From Clostridia bacterium (lineage in GTDB: Bacteria; Bacillota; Clostridia; Christensenellales; Aristaeellaceae), in NCBI GenBank assembly GCA_024404245.1, contig JAKSQH010000017.1, positions 1 through 36,455 of the forward strand: 36,455 bases of DNA, read 5' to 3'. How positions within the stretch are numbered: the first letter of the stretch is position 1; each line of letters starts with the position of its first letter. Positions 8,022 to 16,048 of this stretch are shown here, piece after piece. The position numbers and the translations under genes were made by a program. The notes under the pieces were generated by a model. It had not been told where the DNA came from and searched no databases. It was given only the letters and a program-made list of their open reading frames with translations.

Positions 8022-8155
8022 TTCACGAAAAGTCAGGCTGTTGGAAATGCAGGATGCGAAGGTTTCCAAAGGGCGATCGCAAAGCCCTTTGGTCGGCCCG
8101 CAGGCCGAAACCTTTGCAATGAGAATTTGCATAGCCCGGGTTCCCGTAAAGATCC
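8022..8155 (+). repeat. Palindromic repeat element (copy 3, single module)
   Basis: It opens TTCACGAAAAGTCAGG (8022-8037), as copy 2 does. Bases 8054-8111 are identical over all 58 positions to 184-241 of copy 1 (core palindrome plus TCGGCC/GGCCGA hairpin). The 3' part (CCTTTGCAATGAGAA...GCATAG, 8111-8134) parallels CCTTTACGATGAGAA...GCATAG in copy 2. It lies between convergent metA and gpmI and stops just before the gpmI stop codon. Confidence 0.85.
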
Positions 8156-8163
8156 TTATTATT

Positions 8164-9738
8164 TTACTTCAGCATGCTTTCTTCCCAGCAGTCATACGGC
8201 TTAATGCCCAGCAGACCCGCCACGGTGGGCGCCACATTGGCCAGGCCGTACGCGCCGTCCTTCATCTCATGCTTCGCGTCCGTATCATGAATGATGAAAG
8301 GAACGGGGTTCAGGCTATGCGCTGTGCGGGGCGCGATGTTACCCTTCTTGTCCTTTTCAAGCATCTGATCGGCATTGCCGTGGTCGGCCGTCACAACCAG
8401 AATGCAGCCGTGCTCATCGCACGCCTTCAGGATGCGGGCCAGGCACAGGTCAACGCTTTCCACGGCGATCTCGGTCGCCGGCAGGCTGCCGGTATGGCCG
8501 ACCATATCGCCGTTCGGGAAATTGCAGCGGATAAAGCCGTATTTTTCGCTCTCAATTGCCGCGATAACCAGGTCGGCAATCTCGGTTCCCTTCATCCAGG
8601 GACATTCATCAAAGGAGCGGACATCGCTCGGCACTTCCTGCCAGGTTTCCAGTTCCTCCGAGAACTTTTCGCTGCGGTTGCCGTTCCAGAAATAGGTCAC
8701 ATGGCCGTACTTCTGCGTTTCGGAGCAGGCGTATTCGTTAATGCCGTTTTCCACCAGCAGCTCCGTCAGCGTATGTCTGATTTCCGGCGGATTCACGAGG
8801 AAGGAACGCGGGATGCACAGGTCTCCGTCATACTGCAGCATGCCGGCGTACTTCACCTGCGGCACAACACCGCGGTCAAAGTGATCGAAATGCTCATCAC
8901 CGTCAAACGCCATGGAAATCTCCAGCGCGCGGTCACCGCGGAAGTTGAACAGAATCACGCTGTCACCGTCGTTCATCGCGCCGACGGGCTTTCCGTTCTC
9001 GGCGATCACGAACGCGGGCAGATCCTGATCAATCACGCCCAGTTCCGCGCGGAATGTGCCGATGGCGTCAGCCGCGGAAGCGAACTGCCGACCGTTGCCG
9101 TGAACATGCGTCTCCCAGCCGTCCTTCACCATACCCCAGTTTGCCTGATAGCGGTCCATGGTGATCTGCATACGTCCGCCGCCGGAAGCGATGCGTCCGT
9201 CAAAGGTATCGTCATTCAGCGCCGCCAGGGCGTCTTCCAGCTGCTGAACATATTCCATCGCGGAAGTGGCGGGCACATCACGGCCGTCCAGCAGAATATG
9301 GCAGCGTGCCGTGCGGATGCCTTCGTTCTTGGCTTCCTTCAGCATTGCCAGCAGATGACCGATATTGGAATGCACGTTACCGTCGCTCAGCAGACCGATA
9401 AAGTGCAGTGTGCTGTTGTTTTCCTTCACATTGGCGGCAATCTCCTGCCACGCGGCGGAAGCGAAGATCTTTCCGCTTTCAATGGATTCGTTCACCAGCT
9501 TGGCGCCCTGGGAATAGATCTGGCCGCAGCCCAGCGCGTTGTGACCGACTTCGCTGTTGCCCATATCATCGTCGGAGGGAAGACCGACCGCGGTGCCGTG
9601 CGCCTTGATAATCCGGAAAGGATCTTCTGCTTTCAGTTTGTCCAGGGTAGGCGTATTCGCCTTCATCACCATATTGCCGAGCTCGGCGGGCGTTTCACCC
9701 ACGCCGTCCATCACAACGAGCACAACGGGTTTCTTCAT
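8164..9738 (-). CDS. gpmI: 2,3-bisphosphoglycerate-independent phosphoglycerate mutase
   Basis: 524 residues, typical for iPGM. It interconverts 3- and 2-phosphoglycerate in glycolysis/gluconeogenesis, in the cytosol, with two Mn ions. Metal ligands and nucleophile are visible: MDGVGE at residues 10-15 (Asp11), GNSEVGHNALG with catalytic Ser62, HILLDGRDVPATSA in the phosphatase-like insertion, and the C-terminal VVTADHGNADQM metal site. The start has AGGAGG about eight bases upstream and a consensus-like promoter at 9798-9826. It stands alone, not in a gapA-pgk-tpiA operon. Confidence 0.97.
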   Translation of the reverse strand: MKKPVVLVVMDGVGETPAELGNMVMKANTPTLDKLKAEDPFRIIKAHGTAVGLPSDDDMGNSEVGHNALGCGQIYSQGAKLVNESIESGKIFASAAWQEIAANVKENNSTLHFIGLLSDGNVHSNIGHLLAMLKEAKNEGIRTARCHILLDGRDVPATSAMEYVQQLEDALAALNDDTFDGRIASGGGRMQITMDRYQANWGMVKDGWETHVHGNGRQFASAADAIGTFRAELGVIDQDLPAFVIAENGKPVGAMNDGDSVILFNFRGDRALEISMAFDGDEHFDHFDRGVVPQVKYAGMLQYDGDLCIPRSFLVNPPEIRHTLTELLVENGINEYACSETQKYGHVTYFWNGNRSEKFSEELETWQEVPSDVRSFDECPWMKGTEIADLVIAAIESEKYGFIRCNFPNGDMVGHTGSLPATEIAVESVDLCLARILKACDEHGCILVVTADHGNADQMLEKDKKGNIAPRTAHSLNPVPFIIHDTDAKHEMKDGAYGLANVAPTVAGLLGIKPYDCWEESMLK

Positions 9739-9770
9739 CGGTAGTTCCTCCTGTCGGATCTTTTCTGACC

Positions 9771-9790
9771 GTGTGACAAAAATTTCACAC
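9771..9790 (-). promoter_or_regulatory. Inverted repeat at the predicted gpmI transcription start
   Basis: GTGTGA (9771-9776) and TCACAC (9785-9790) around an A/T-rich 8-base centre. The repeat begins about where the transcript of the promoter at 9798-9826 should start. It could be an operator or a 5'-end hairpin. Confidence 0.4.
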
Positions 9791-9797
9791 AGTGCAT

Positions 9798-9826
9798 AGA
9801 ATAGAACAATTGTGCTGAAAAGTCAA
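9798..9826 (-). promoter_or_regulatory. Predicted sigma-A promoter of gpmI
   Basis: Minus-strand TTGACT (9821-9826), 17-base spacer, TATTCT (9798-9803). It is about 60 bases upstream of the gpmI ATG. Confidence 0.75.
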
Positions 9827-9917
9827 CCGCATCAACTGTGTACATAAAAATGATGTGCTGAAATTCTCGCACGAGTTTTTCTCGCAAATTTCGCAACCCT
9901 CCAGAGAACAACTCCGG

Positions 9918-9946
9918 TGGTTTTTTTCATGCTCCTGTGGTATACT
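9918..9946 (+). promoter_or_regulatory. Predicted promoter of the rsmA-dut-hflX gene string
   Basis: TGGTTT (9918-9923), 17-base spacer, TATACT (9941-9946), about 70 bases upstream of the rsmA start. It is divergent from the gpmI promoter. Confidence 0.6.
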
Positions 9947-10016
9947 GAAAGGGTTATATATCCGGCTGTGCGGCATACCGCGGCCGGTTCGGAAAGCCGA
10001 AGGAGACACGGATAAC

Positions 10017-10865
10017 ATGAGCAAGACAAAAGACCGCATGCGTGAAAACGAGCTCCGCTACAGACACTCGCTCGGGCAGAATTTCATCTACGATGACGAT
10101 CTTCTTTCCGGGCTCGTCACAGCAGCCCGCGTCACACCTGATGAGGATGTGCTGGAAATCGGTCCCGGATGCGGCAGTCTGACAAAGCACCTGTGCGGCA
10201 CTGCCGCGCACGTTACCTCCGTCGAGCTTGACGAGCGGCTGATCCCGCTGCTCGGTGCATTCATGGCGGACTTTCACAATTTCACGCTCATACAGGGCGA
10301 TGTGATGAAGCTTGATCTCGCAAAGGTCACCGAATCCATGGCAAAGCCCTTCGCGGTTGTCGCGAATATTCCCTATTACATCACCACTCCGCTGATCACA
10401 ATGCTGCTTTCTTCCGGTCTGGCGTTCAGCCGTCTTGCACTGATGGTACAGAAGGAAGTGGCGGATAAAATCCTGTCAAGCCCCGGAGAGGACGGATGGG
10501 GACCGCTGGCGGTCCGTTGCCGCTATCTGTGTGAACCGTACCGCGCGCTGGAGGTACCGGCTGCCTGTTTCACGCCGCCGCCGAAAGTTGACAGCACGTT
10601 CGTTGTTCTCCCGCGCCGTTCAGCGCCCGCGGTCACGCCCGTGAATGAAGATGATTTCTTCAGAATCGTTTCCGCGGCTTTCGCGCTCAGGCGCAAAACC
10701 ATGACAAACAACCTCTGCGCCACTTTCCGCCTGGACCGTGACACGGCAGTTACCCTGATGGAAAAAGCCGGTCTGGATACCCGTGTCCGCGGCGAAACAA
10801 TGACGCTTGAAGAGCTCGCGTCCCTGTCGGACGCGTGGACAGCCTACCGGGAGGGGCAAGCATGA
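10017..10865 (+). CDS. rsmA: 16S rRNA (adenine1518/1519-N6)-dimethyltransferase RsmA/KsgA
   Basis: 282 residues from the ATG at 10017, chosen because AAGGAGA lies 11 bases upstream and the protein then has the usual length; an in-frame upstream ATG would add 54 unusual residues. It dimethylates two adenines in helix 45 of 16S rRNA late in small-subunit assembly, using SAM. Visible motifs: HSLGQNFIYDDDLLSGLV at the N-terminus, VLEIGPGCGSLTKHL (motif I, from about residue 44), ELDERLIPLL, the target-adenine motif N117-IPYYITTPL, and CFTPPPKVDSTFV in the C-terminal part. Its TGA overlaps the dut ATG. Confidence 0.97.
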   Translation: MSKTKDRMRENELRYRHSLGQNFIYDDDLLSGLVTAARVTPDEDVLEIGPGCGSLTKHLCGTAAHVTSVELDERLIPLLGAFMADFHNFTLIQGDVMKLDLAKVTESMAKPFAVVANIPYYITTPLITMLLSSGLAFSRLALMVQKEVADKILSSPGEDGWGPLAVRCRYLCEPYRALEVPAACFTPPPKVDSTFVVLPRRSAPAVTPVNEDDFFRIVSAAFALRRKTMTNNLCATFRLDRDTAVTLMEKAGLDTRVRGETMTLEELASLSDAWTAYREGQA

Positions 10866-11347
10866 CAATCGCGAGTTTTATGCACGTATCCGAAGCGCGT
10901 TATCTTGAGGATACCGCCGGGCTGGCCGGAGCAATGCCGGTTGACGGAATCCCGCTGCCGAAGCGGGCCACCGCCGGAAGCGCGGGCTATGATTTTGTTT
11001 CCCCCGCCGATGTTACGATAGCTCCCGGCGCAGCGGCGCTGATTCCGACGGGCATCCGTGCCCGGATGGAACCGGGATGGGTACTCATTCTCTTTCCGCG
11101 CAGTTCGCTCGGCTTCAAATACGGTATCCGCCTGTGCAATACGGCCGGGATTATTGACAGCGACTATTTCTCCGCGAAGAACGAAGGGCATATTCTTGTC
11201 AAGCTGAAGAACGACGGCGATACGCCGGTCACAATCGCGAAGGGAGACCGCTTCTGTCAGGGGCTGTTCCTGCCGTACGGCACCGCCGAAGAGGATAACA
11301 ACTTCGCGGAACGCACCGGCGGCATCGGTTCCACCGGCGTTCAGTAA
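10862..11347 (+). CDS. dut: dUTP diphosphatase (trimeric dUTPase)
   Basis: 161 residues from the ATG at 10862, which overlaps the rsmA stop as ATGA and has GGAGGGG eight bases before it. It hydrolyses dUTP to dUMP and PPi, keeping uracil out of DNA and feeding dTMP synthesis. All five dUTPase motifs are present: AGYDF (I), PRSSLGFKYGI (II, with Ser for the usual Gly after RS), NTAGIIDSDYF (III, with the catalytic Asp), GDRFCQGLFLPY (IV) and RTGGIGSTG (V, the flexible nucleotide-closing tail). Motif V at the very C-terminus shows the gene is complete. Confidence 0.95.
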   Translation: MTIASFMHVSEARYLEDTAGLAGAMPVDGIPLPKRATAGSAGYDFVSPADVTIAPGAAALIPTGIRARMEPGWVLILFPRSSLGFKYGIRLCNTAGIIDSDYFSAKNEGHILVKLKNDGDTPVTIAKGDRFCQGLFLPYGTAEEDNNFAERTGGIGSTGVQ

Positions 11348-11365
11348 GTAAGTGAGGCAATATGT

Positions 11366-12826
11366 ATGATTGAACTGATCAAAGCTTCTTCCGCGGATCT
11401 GCCTGTTGTATGCGCTCTGTACAGGCGTGTCGCGGAGCATATGGTTGAAACAGGGCTCACGCAGTGGATCTGGGGCGTTTATCCTTCCGAAGCGGTGCTG
11501 CGTGAAAGCATCGAAGCCGGCGAGCTGTATCTCGCCCGTGAGGATGGCGCAATCAAGGCCTGCGTTGCCGTCCTGATCGGCCGTCAGGATCCGGAATACG
11601 AGGATCTCAACTGGAAGTTCGGTCAGAAGTACGGCCTGTTCCACAAGCTCGCTGTCGATACGGCGTGGCAGGGTCATGGCGTCGGCGGCCGGGTCCTGGA
11701 CAAGGTTGAGGAAATGCTGACCGAAGCCGGGTGTGAGGCGCTTCGCTGTGACACAAGAAAAGACAATAAACACGCGCTTTCGCTGTATTATCGCCGCGGT
11801 TTCGCGCCTGTTGAACCAATGACATGGGATCACGCGCCGGGCAAGGAATATGTGGCGCTGGAAAAGCCGCTCACGGACACATGTCCCATGTTGCCCGTGC
11901 GTATGCAGCCGGCGTTCCGCGCCGGAAAGCTCACCCCGTGGGGCGGCAGCAGGCTGCGGTCACGGTTCGGGAAAAACATACCGTGCGTGCCCACGGGTGA
12001 AAGTCTGGAAATCAGTTGCATTCCCGGGCTGGAAAGCACCGATGTCATGGGGGTGAAGCTTCCGGAGCTGATCAGCCGCTACGGGGAGCGTTTCGCCGGG
12101 CGTTACGCGCATGGGGCTTTTCCGCTGTTGCTCAAGCTGATTGACGCTTCGGAAAGCCTCAGTGTGCAGGTTCATCCGGATGACGGATACGCGAAGGAAC
12201 ATGAAAACGGCAAGCTCGGCAAAACCGAGGCGTGGCTGATTCTGGACGCGCCCGAAAACGGTGAACTGGTTTACGGTATTATGCCGGGCACGGATACGGC
12301 AGCGTTGCGTGCCGCGTGTGAAGCCGGAAGCGCCGTATCTCCCCTGCTGCGCCGCGTGCGTGTCAGACCGGGGGATGTCTGTTTTATCCCGGCGGGTTGC
12401 GTGCACGCGATCGGCGCCGGCATCATGCTGTACGAAATACAGCAGTCGTCGGATATCACCTACCGTTTCTATGACTGGGACCGTACGGACGCGCAGGGCA
12501 ACAAGCGTGAGCTTCACCTCGATAAAGCCCTGGATGTGACAGACCTTACCTTCTGCCTGAATCCGGTTTCCGCGGATGAAGGTGACTGTGTCCGCGTACT
12601 GAATGAAAAATTCTTTACGCTCGATCTGATCAACGTCCGTGATTCCGTTCAATTGCCGCCGGTTCGGGATTTCGGTCTGCTCACGGCACTCACCGGCGAT
12701 CTGAAGCTGTCCTGGTCCGGCGCGTCAATGAACCTCTCAGCGGGCGAAAGTCTCTTCCTTCCGGCTTCCTGCCCGGCGCTCACGCTGACCGGAACGGGTC
12801 GCGCCGCGCTGAGCATGCCGAACTGA
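11366..12826 (+). CDS. GNAT N-acetyltransferase fused to class I mannose-6-phosphate isomerase
   Basis: 486 residues in one open frame. Residues 1 to about 168 are a GNAT domain: FHKLAVDTAWQGHGVGGRVLDKVEE carries the acetyl-CoA pyrophosphate loop (cited in part) and RKDNKHALSLYYRRGF is the classic motif B region. Residues about 178-486 are a type I phosphomannose isomerase: LTPWGGSRL, then the zinc ligands Gln268 and His270 (SVQVHPDD), Glu288 (GKTEAW) and His347 (AGCVHAIGAG), followed by YEIQQSSDITYRFYDWDR. The PMI half should interconvert Man-6-P and Fru-6-P; the acetyltransferase substrate is unknown. I see no stop, frameshift or internal ribosome site at the junction, so a real fusion is likely, though an assembly joint cannot be excluded. 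It follows dut by 18 bases. Confidence 0.85.
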   Translation: MIELIKASSADLPVVCALYRRVAEHMVETGLTQWIWGVYPSEAVLRESIEAGELYLAREDGAIKACVAVLIGRQDPEYEDLNWKFGQKYGLFHKLAVDTAWQGHGVGGRVLDKVEEMLTEAGCEALRCDTRKDNKHALSLYYRRGFAPVEPMTWDHAPGKEYVALEKPLTDTCPMLPVRMQPAFRAGKLTPWGGSRLRSRFGKNIPCVPTGESLEISCIPGLESTDVMGVKLPELISRYGERFAGRYAHGAFPLLLKLIDASESLSVQVHPDDGYAKEHENGKLGKTEAWLILDAPENGELVYGIMPGTDTAALRAACEAGSAVSPLLRRVRVRPGDVCFIPAGCVHAIGAGIMLYEIQQSSDITYRFYDWDRTDAQGNKRELHLDKALDVTDLTFCLNPVSADEGDCVRVLNEKFFTLDLINVRDSVQLPPVRDFGLLTALTGDLKLSWSGASMNLSAGESLFLPASCPALTLTGTGRAALSMPN

Positions 12827-12861
12827 CATAAGCACGATATGCAAACAGTAAGAGGGTTACG

Positions 12862-14619
12862 ATGAAATATCTGACACACGGTAACATCGAGGGCGTCCGC
12901 GATTCCATGCTCGCGAAGCTGGATGAACTGATGACCTTCTCGCTCGAAGAAGATGAGTTTCTTCCGAAAGAGCTGATGAAATACCTTGCGGAGTACTCCT
13001 GCGCGCTGAACAGGGAAATCGCGGTTTATATCACGCGTGACGGTGAGATTGTCGATGTATGTATCGGAACCGACTGCGACGTCGAGCTGGTCGATTACCG
13101 GCTGCGCCGTGACGCGAAGCGCCTTTCCCGCGTCCGCTGCGTGCATACCCATCCGAACGGGGACGGTCATCTGAGTGATGTGGATCTGAGCGCGCTCAGG
13201 ATTTTCCGGTATGACGCGATGGTCGCCGTCGGCGTGCTGCACGGTGAACCGACCTGGATCCAGACGGCATTTCTGGAGGAGAACGCCGAACCGGTGCTCA
13301 CCGATCCGGTCCGCTGGTACAGGCTGGATGACAGCGAGCTTTTGCGCCGGATTGAGTTGTCGGACAAGCTGGTCGGGCATGATGAAACGGACGTTGTATC
13401 CTCAGGCCGCGAACGCGCCGTGCTCATGGGCATTGAGAGCGTTTCGTCCCTAGAGGAGCTCGCGCGCCTTGCCGAAACCGCGGGCGCGGAGATCGCCGGC
13501 TCATTCCTGCAGAAGCGAGACAGGCCGGACAGCGCGCTGTTCATCGGCAAAGGACGTGCGGATGAGCTGGCGCGTGAATGTCAGGCGCTTGAAGCGGATC
13601 TCTGCATTTTTGATGAAGAGCTGACCGGTATCCAGATGCGCAATCTGGAAAGTATTCTCCGCATTAAGGTCATTGACAGAACCATGCTGATTCTGGATAT
13701 CTTCGCCGGTCGCGCGTCCAGTGCCGAAGGCCGGCTGCAGGTCGAGCTGGCGCAGCTGCAGTATCAGTCCACCCGTCTGATCGGGCAGGGGCTTGTACTC
13801 AGCCGTCTGGCCGGCGGTATCGGTACACGCGGTCCCGGTGAAAGCAAGCTGGAAATGAACCGCCGCCGGATCCGCGAAAGAATCACGGAGTTGCGCCGCC
13901 GCCTGGATGAGCTGGAGAAGCAGCGCGCCATCCGCCGCAGGAGCCGCGAACGGAATCAGATCCCGGTGGTTGCCCTTGTCGGTTACACAAACGCGGGCAA
14001 ATCCACCCTGCTCAATACGCTCACCGGTTCGGATGTCTATGTGCAGGATCAGCTGTTTGCCACGCTGGACGCGGTTTCACGCCGTATGACCACACCGGAA
14101 AACACGGAATATCTGCTGACGGACACCGTCGGCTTTATCAGAAAACTTCCGCACACGCTGGTCAGCGCTTTCCGTTCAACACTGGAGGAAGCTGCCCTCG
14201 CGGATGTGCTTGTAATCGTATCGGACGGCAGCAGCCCGGATATGCTCACACAGCATGATACGGTTGAACAGGTGTTGACCGAGCTCGGCGCCACGGAGCA
14301 GAAGCGGATCGAGGTCATCAATAAATGCGACGCAGCGGATCCGCCGCCCGCGTTTCCGGGCGCGATCATGGTCTCCGCGAAAACAGGCAGCGGGCTCGGC
14401 GAACTGAAGGCCGCCATCGCCGAAGTGCTTCAGGAATCATGCGAGAGCATTACAGTCTTCATGCCGTTTTCAAAAGGCGGCGAATTGAGCAAAATCCGCG
14501 CCATGGGGCGCGTAACCGGTGAAGTCTATACAGATGAAGGAACTGAGCTGACGCTTGTTATCGCCAAAGCCGATAAAGAAAAGCTCCTCCGCCGTTACGG
14601 CGAGGAAGCCTTCAGATAA
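12862..14619 (+). CDS. hflX: GTPase HflX with N-terminal JAMM-like domain
   Basis: 585 residues, well above the roughly 420 of short HflX. The GTPase rescues or splits stalled 70S ribosomes after stress. The N-terminal 170 or so residues have a JAMM/MPN metalloprotease-like signature: Glu52 (NREIAVYI), His95-Thr-His97-Pro, then Ser105 and Asp108 (LSDVD), with RadC-like spacing. HflX proper follows: GKGRADEL, the glycine-rich GGIGTRGPGESKLE, a coiled coil RRRIRERITELRRRL, G1 GYTNAGKST (374-382), G3 DTVGF (421-425), G4 NKCD (487-490) and G5 VSAKTGSG. The start has AAGAGGG about six bases upstream. It is the last gene of the rsmA string and ends at a palindromic terminator. Confidence 0.93.
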   Translation: MKYLTHGNIEGVRDSMLAKLDELMTFSLEEDEFLPKELMKYLAEYSCALNREIAVYITRDGEIVDVCIGTDCDVELVDYRLRRDAKRLSRVRCVHTHPNGDGHLSDVDLSALRIFRYDAMVAVGVLHGEPTWIQTAFLEENAEPVLTDPVRWYRLDDSELLRRIELSDKLVGHDETDVVSSGRERAVLMGIESVSSLEELARLAETAGAEIAGSFLQKRDRPDSALFIGKGRADELARECQALEADLCIFDEELTGIQMRNLESILRIKVIDRTMLILDIFAGRASSAEGRLQVELAQLQYQSTRLIGQGLVLSRLAGGIGTRGPGESKLEMNRRRIRERITELRRRLDELEKQRAIRRRSRERNQIPVVALVGYTNAGKSTLLNTLTGSDVYVQDQLFATLDAVSRRMTTPENTEYLLTDTVGFIRKLPHTLVSAFRSTLEEAALADVLVIVSDGSSPDMLTQHDTVEQVLTELGATEQKRIEVINKCDAADPPPAFPGAIMVSAKTGSGLGELKAAIAEVLQESCESITVFMPFSKGGELSKIRAMGRVTGEVYTDEGTELTLVIAKADKEKLLRRYGEEAFR

Positions 14620-14626
14620 GCATCCG

Positions 14627-14657
14627 GCAAAAGCCGCGGAACATCCGCGGCTTTTGC
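14627..14657. terminator. Bidirectional terminator between hflX and the xylanase
   Basis: Perfect 14-bp arms, GCAAAAGCCGCGGA (14627-14640) and TCCGCGGCTTTTGC (14644-14657), with a three-base loop. The A/T run within the arm suits termination in both directions. Confidence 0.85.
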
Positions 14658-14685
14658 GTTGTCCGGCATATCCGCCGACGTCATA

Positions 14686-15912
14686 TTACTCCCCTTTCAG
14701 CGCGTGATAAATGCTGTCAAAAGAGGTTTTGATCTGATTTCTCTCCGTCAGCAAGCCGCCGAACGGACTGTTCAGCTTCCATGAATACTCGTTGCCGGCG
14801 TTTCTGACAGGGATATCGTTGATACCCCAGATGCACACGGCAGTCAGCGGCGCGCTTTCTTCCGTATTGATGCTCATAAACATACGGAACAGCTTCGCGT
14901 AATACGCGGCGTGTTCCGCCGCCCTGTCCTTTTCATAGTTCCGTACAGCCATCTCGGTGATATGCACCTGCATGCCCGCCTTGGCGTAAAGCCGGATCGC
15001 GCGCTCAACAAGGTCAATATCCTTATCGTTCAGGCATCCGCTCTGTGTGCCGTATCCGCCGATATAGCCCTGCATGCCGATACCGTCGATCAGCTTCCGG
15101 TTCTTCCCTTCCTCGTTCTGCGCGTAGCTGTTGATGCTCTTTACAAGCTTCAGCGCGGGAATCAGTTTTCCGTCGGAGAACATGTTATAATCGTTATAGA
15201 ACAGCTTGATATCCGCGCCGAGAGCCTTTACCGTATCCTTCGCGCACAGGAAGGAGTACTCAACATAGTCATCGCCGACGTGATCCAGAAACAGGTTCGT
15301 CGCGCCGCTGCGGACCGTACGGATGTGCCGTTCGTCATCCGCCCGGTATTCGCCGATGTTATCACCGATCGCTTCATTCACAACATCCCAGCAGTAAATC
15401 ACACCGGGGTAATTCGTTTCAAAATGCGTTATGACCTGTTCAATATAGCTTTTCAGACGCGCGCGCATGGTTTCCGTGTCCGCGAAAGGCTTGTTGTTGT
15501 CGTATCCTTCATGAAAGAACCATGTGGTCATATACGCGTCCCAGACCAGTACATGTCCGCGTACGGAAACACCGTTGGCCTGCGCCCATTCGATCATCCT
15601 GTCGGCATTCTTGAAGTTCATCCGCGGCATACCGTCTTCAGCGGCCTTGCTCATACGCTGATCCAGCAGTGAATACGCCTTCGTCTCATTTGTACAGGTG
15701 ATGGAATTGAAATGGCGTGCCATCACGTCCATATAAGCCTTGTCCGCTCTCTGATTAAATGAGAAGCATCCGCCGAGTTTGAACCCGTATTGCGCGGCCA
15801 GTCCGCACAGGCTCTCATAATCCGTGTTTTCCTTACCGCTCAGCTCAGCGCCCGCGGGCATCAGCCCCGCGCACAGAACAGCGGTCATCAGCAGCGCGAT
15901 CATCCTTTTCAT
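14686..15912 (-). CDS. Secreted GH10 endo-1,4-beta-xylanase
   Basis: 408 residues from the ATG at 15912 (GGAGG six bases upstream). It opens a signal peptide, MKRMIALLMTAVLCAGLMPAGA. It hydrolyses internal beta-1,4 bonds of xylan with retention. The single domain is a complete GH10 barrel: FNSITCTNETK (substrate site, near 68-78), GHVLVWDAYMTTW, the acid/base Glu180 in WDVVNEA, GIGMQGYIGG, the nucleophile Glu320 in VHITEMAV, and AVCIWGINDIP near the end. The residue after the nucleophile is Met-Ala rather than the common Leu-Asp. There is no carbohydrate-binding module, dockerin or sortase signal. It has its own consensus promoter, divergent from rqcH. Upstream in-frame codons lie before that promoter and are rejected. 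Confidence 0.93.
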   Translation of the reverse strand: MKRMIALLMTAVLCAGLMPAGAELSGKENTDYESLCGLAAQYGFKLGGCFSFNQRADKAYMDVMARHFNSITCTNETKAYSLLDQRMSKAAEDGMPRMNFKNADRMIEWAQANGVSVRGHVLVWDAYMTTWFFHEGYDNNKPFADTETMRARLKSYIEQVITHFETNYPGVIYCWDVVNEAIGDNIGEYRADDERHIRTVRSGATNLFLDHVGDDYVEYSFLCAKDTVKALGADIKLFYNDYNMFSDGKLIPALKLVKSINSYAQNEEGKNRKLIDGIGMQGYIGGYGTQSGCLNDKDIDLVERAIRLYAKAGMQVHITEMAVRNYEKDRAAEHAAYYAKLFRMFMSINTEESAPLTAVCIWGINDIPVRNAGNEYSWKLNSPFGGLLTERNQIKTSFDSIYHALKGE

Positions 15913-15945
15913 AGTCATCCTCCGTCTGATCATCATTACATATAC

Positions 15946-15974
15946 ATAGTATGCGTCCGGATGACCCGTGTCAA
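15946..15974 (-). promoter_or_regulatory. Predicted strong promoter of the xylanase gene
   Basis: Minus-strand TTGACA (15969-15974), 17-base spacer, TACTAT (15946-15951), 34 bases upstream of the start codon. The -35 box is perfect. Confidence 0.8.
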
Positions 15975-15993
15975 CCGAGTGACCATGTTTACC

Positions 15994-16022
15994 TTGTGTT
16001 TTTGCGGTATAAATCCTATAAT
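15994..16022 (+). promoter_or_regulatory. Predicted promoter of rqcH-psuK-psuG
   Basis: TTGTGT (15994-15999), 17-base spacer, perfect TATAAT (16017-16022), 27 bases before the ATG at 16049. Confidence 0.75.
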
Positions 16023-16048
16023 AGAAAGGTTGAAAGGAGGTGTTCCCG

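Noticed and set aside
8041-9744. 567-residue open frame opposite gpmI
   Set aside because: It shadows a certain gpmI gene and starts within repeat copy 3.
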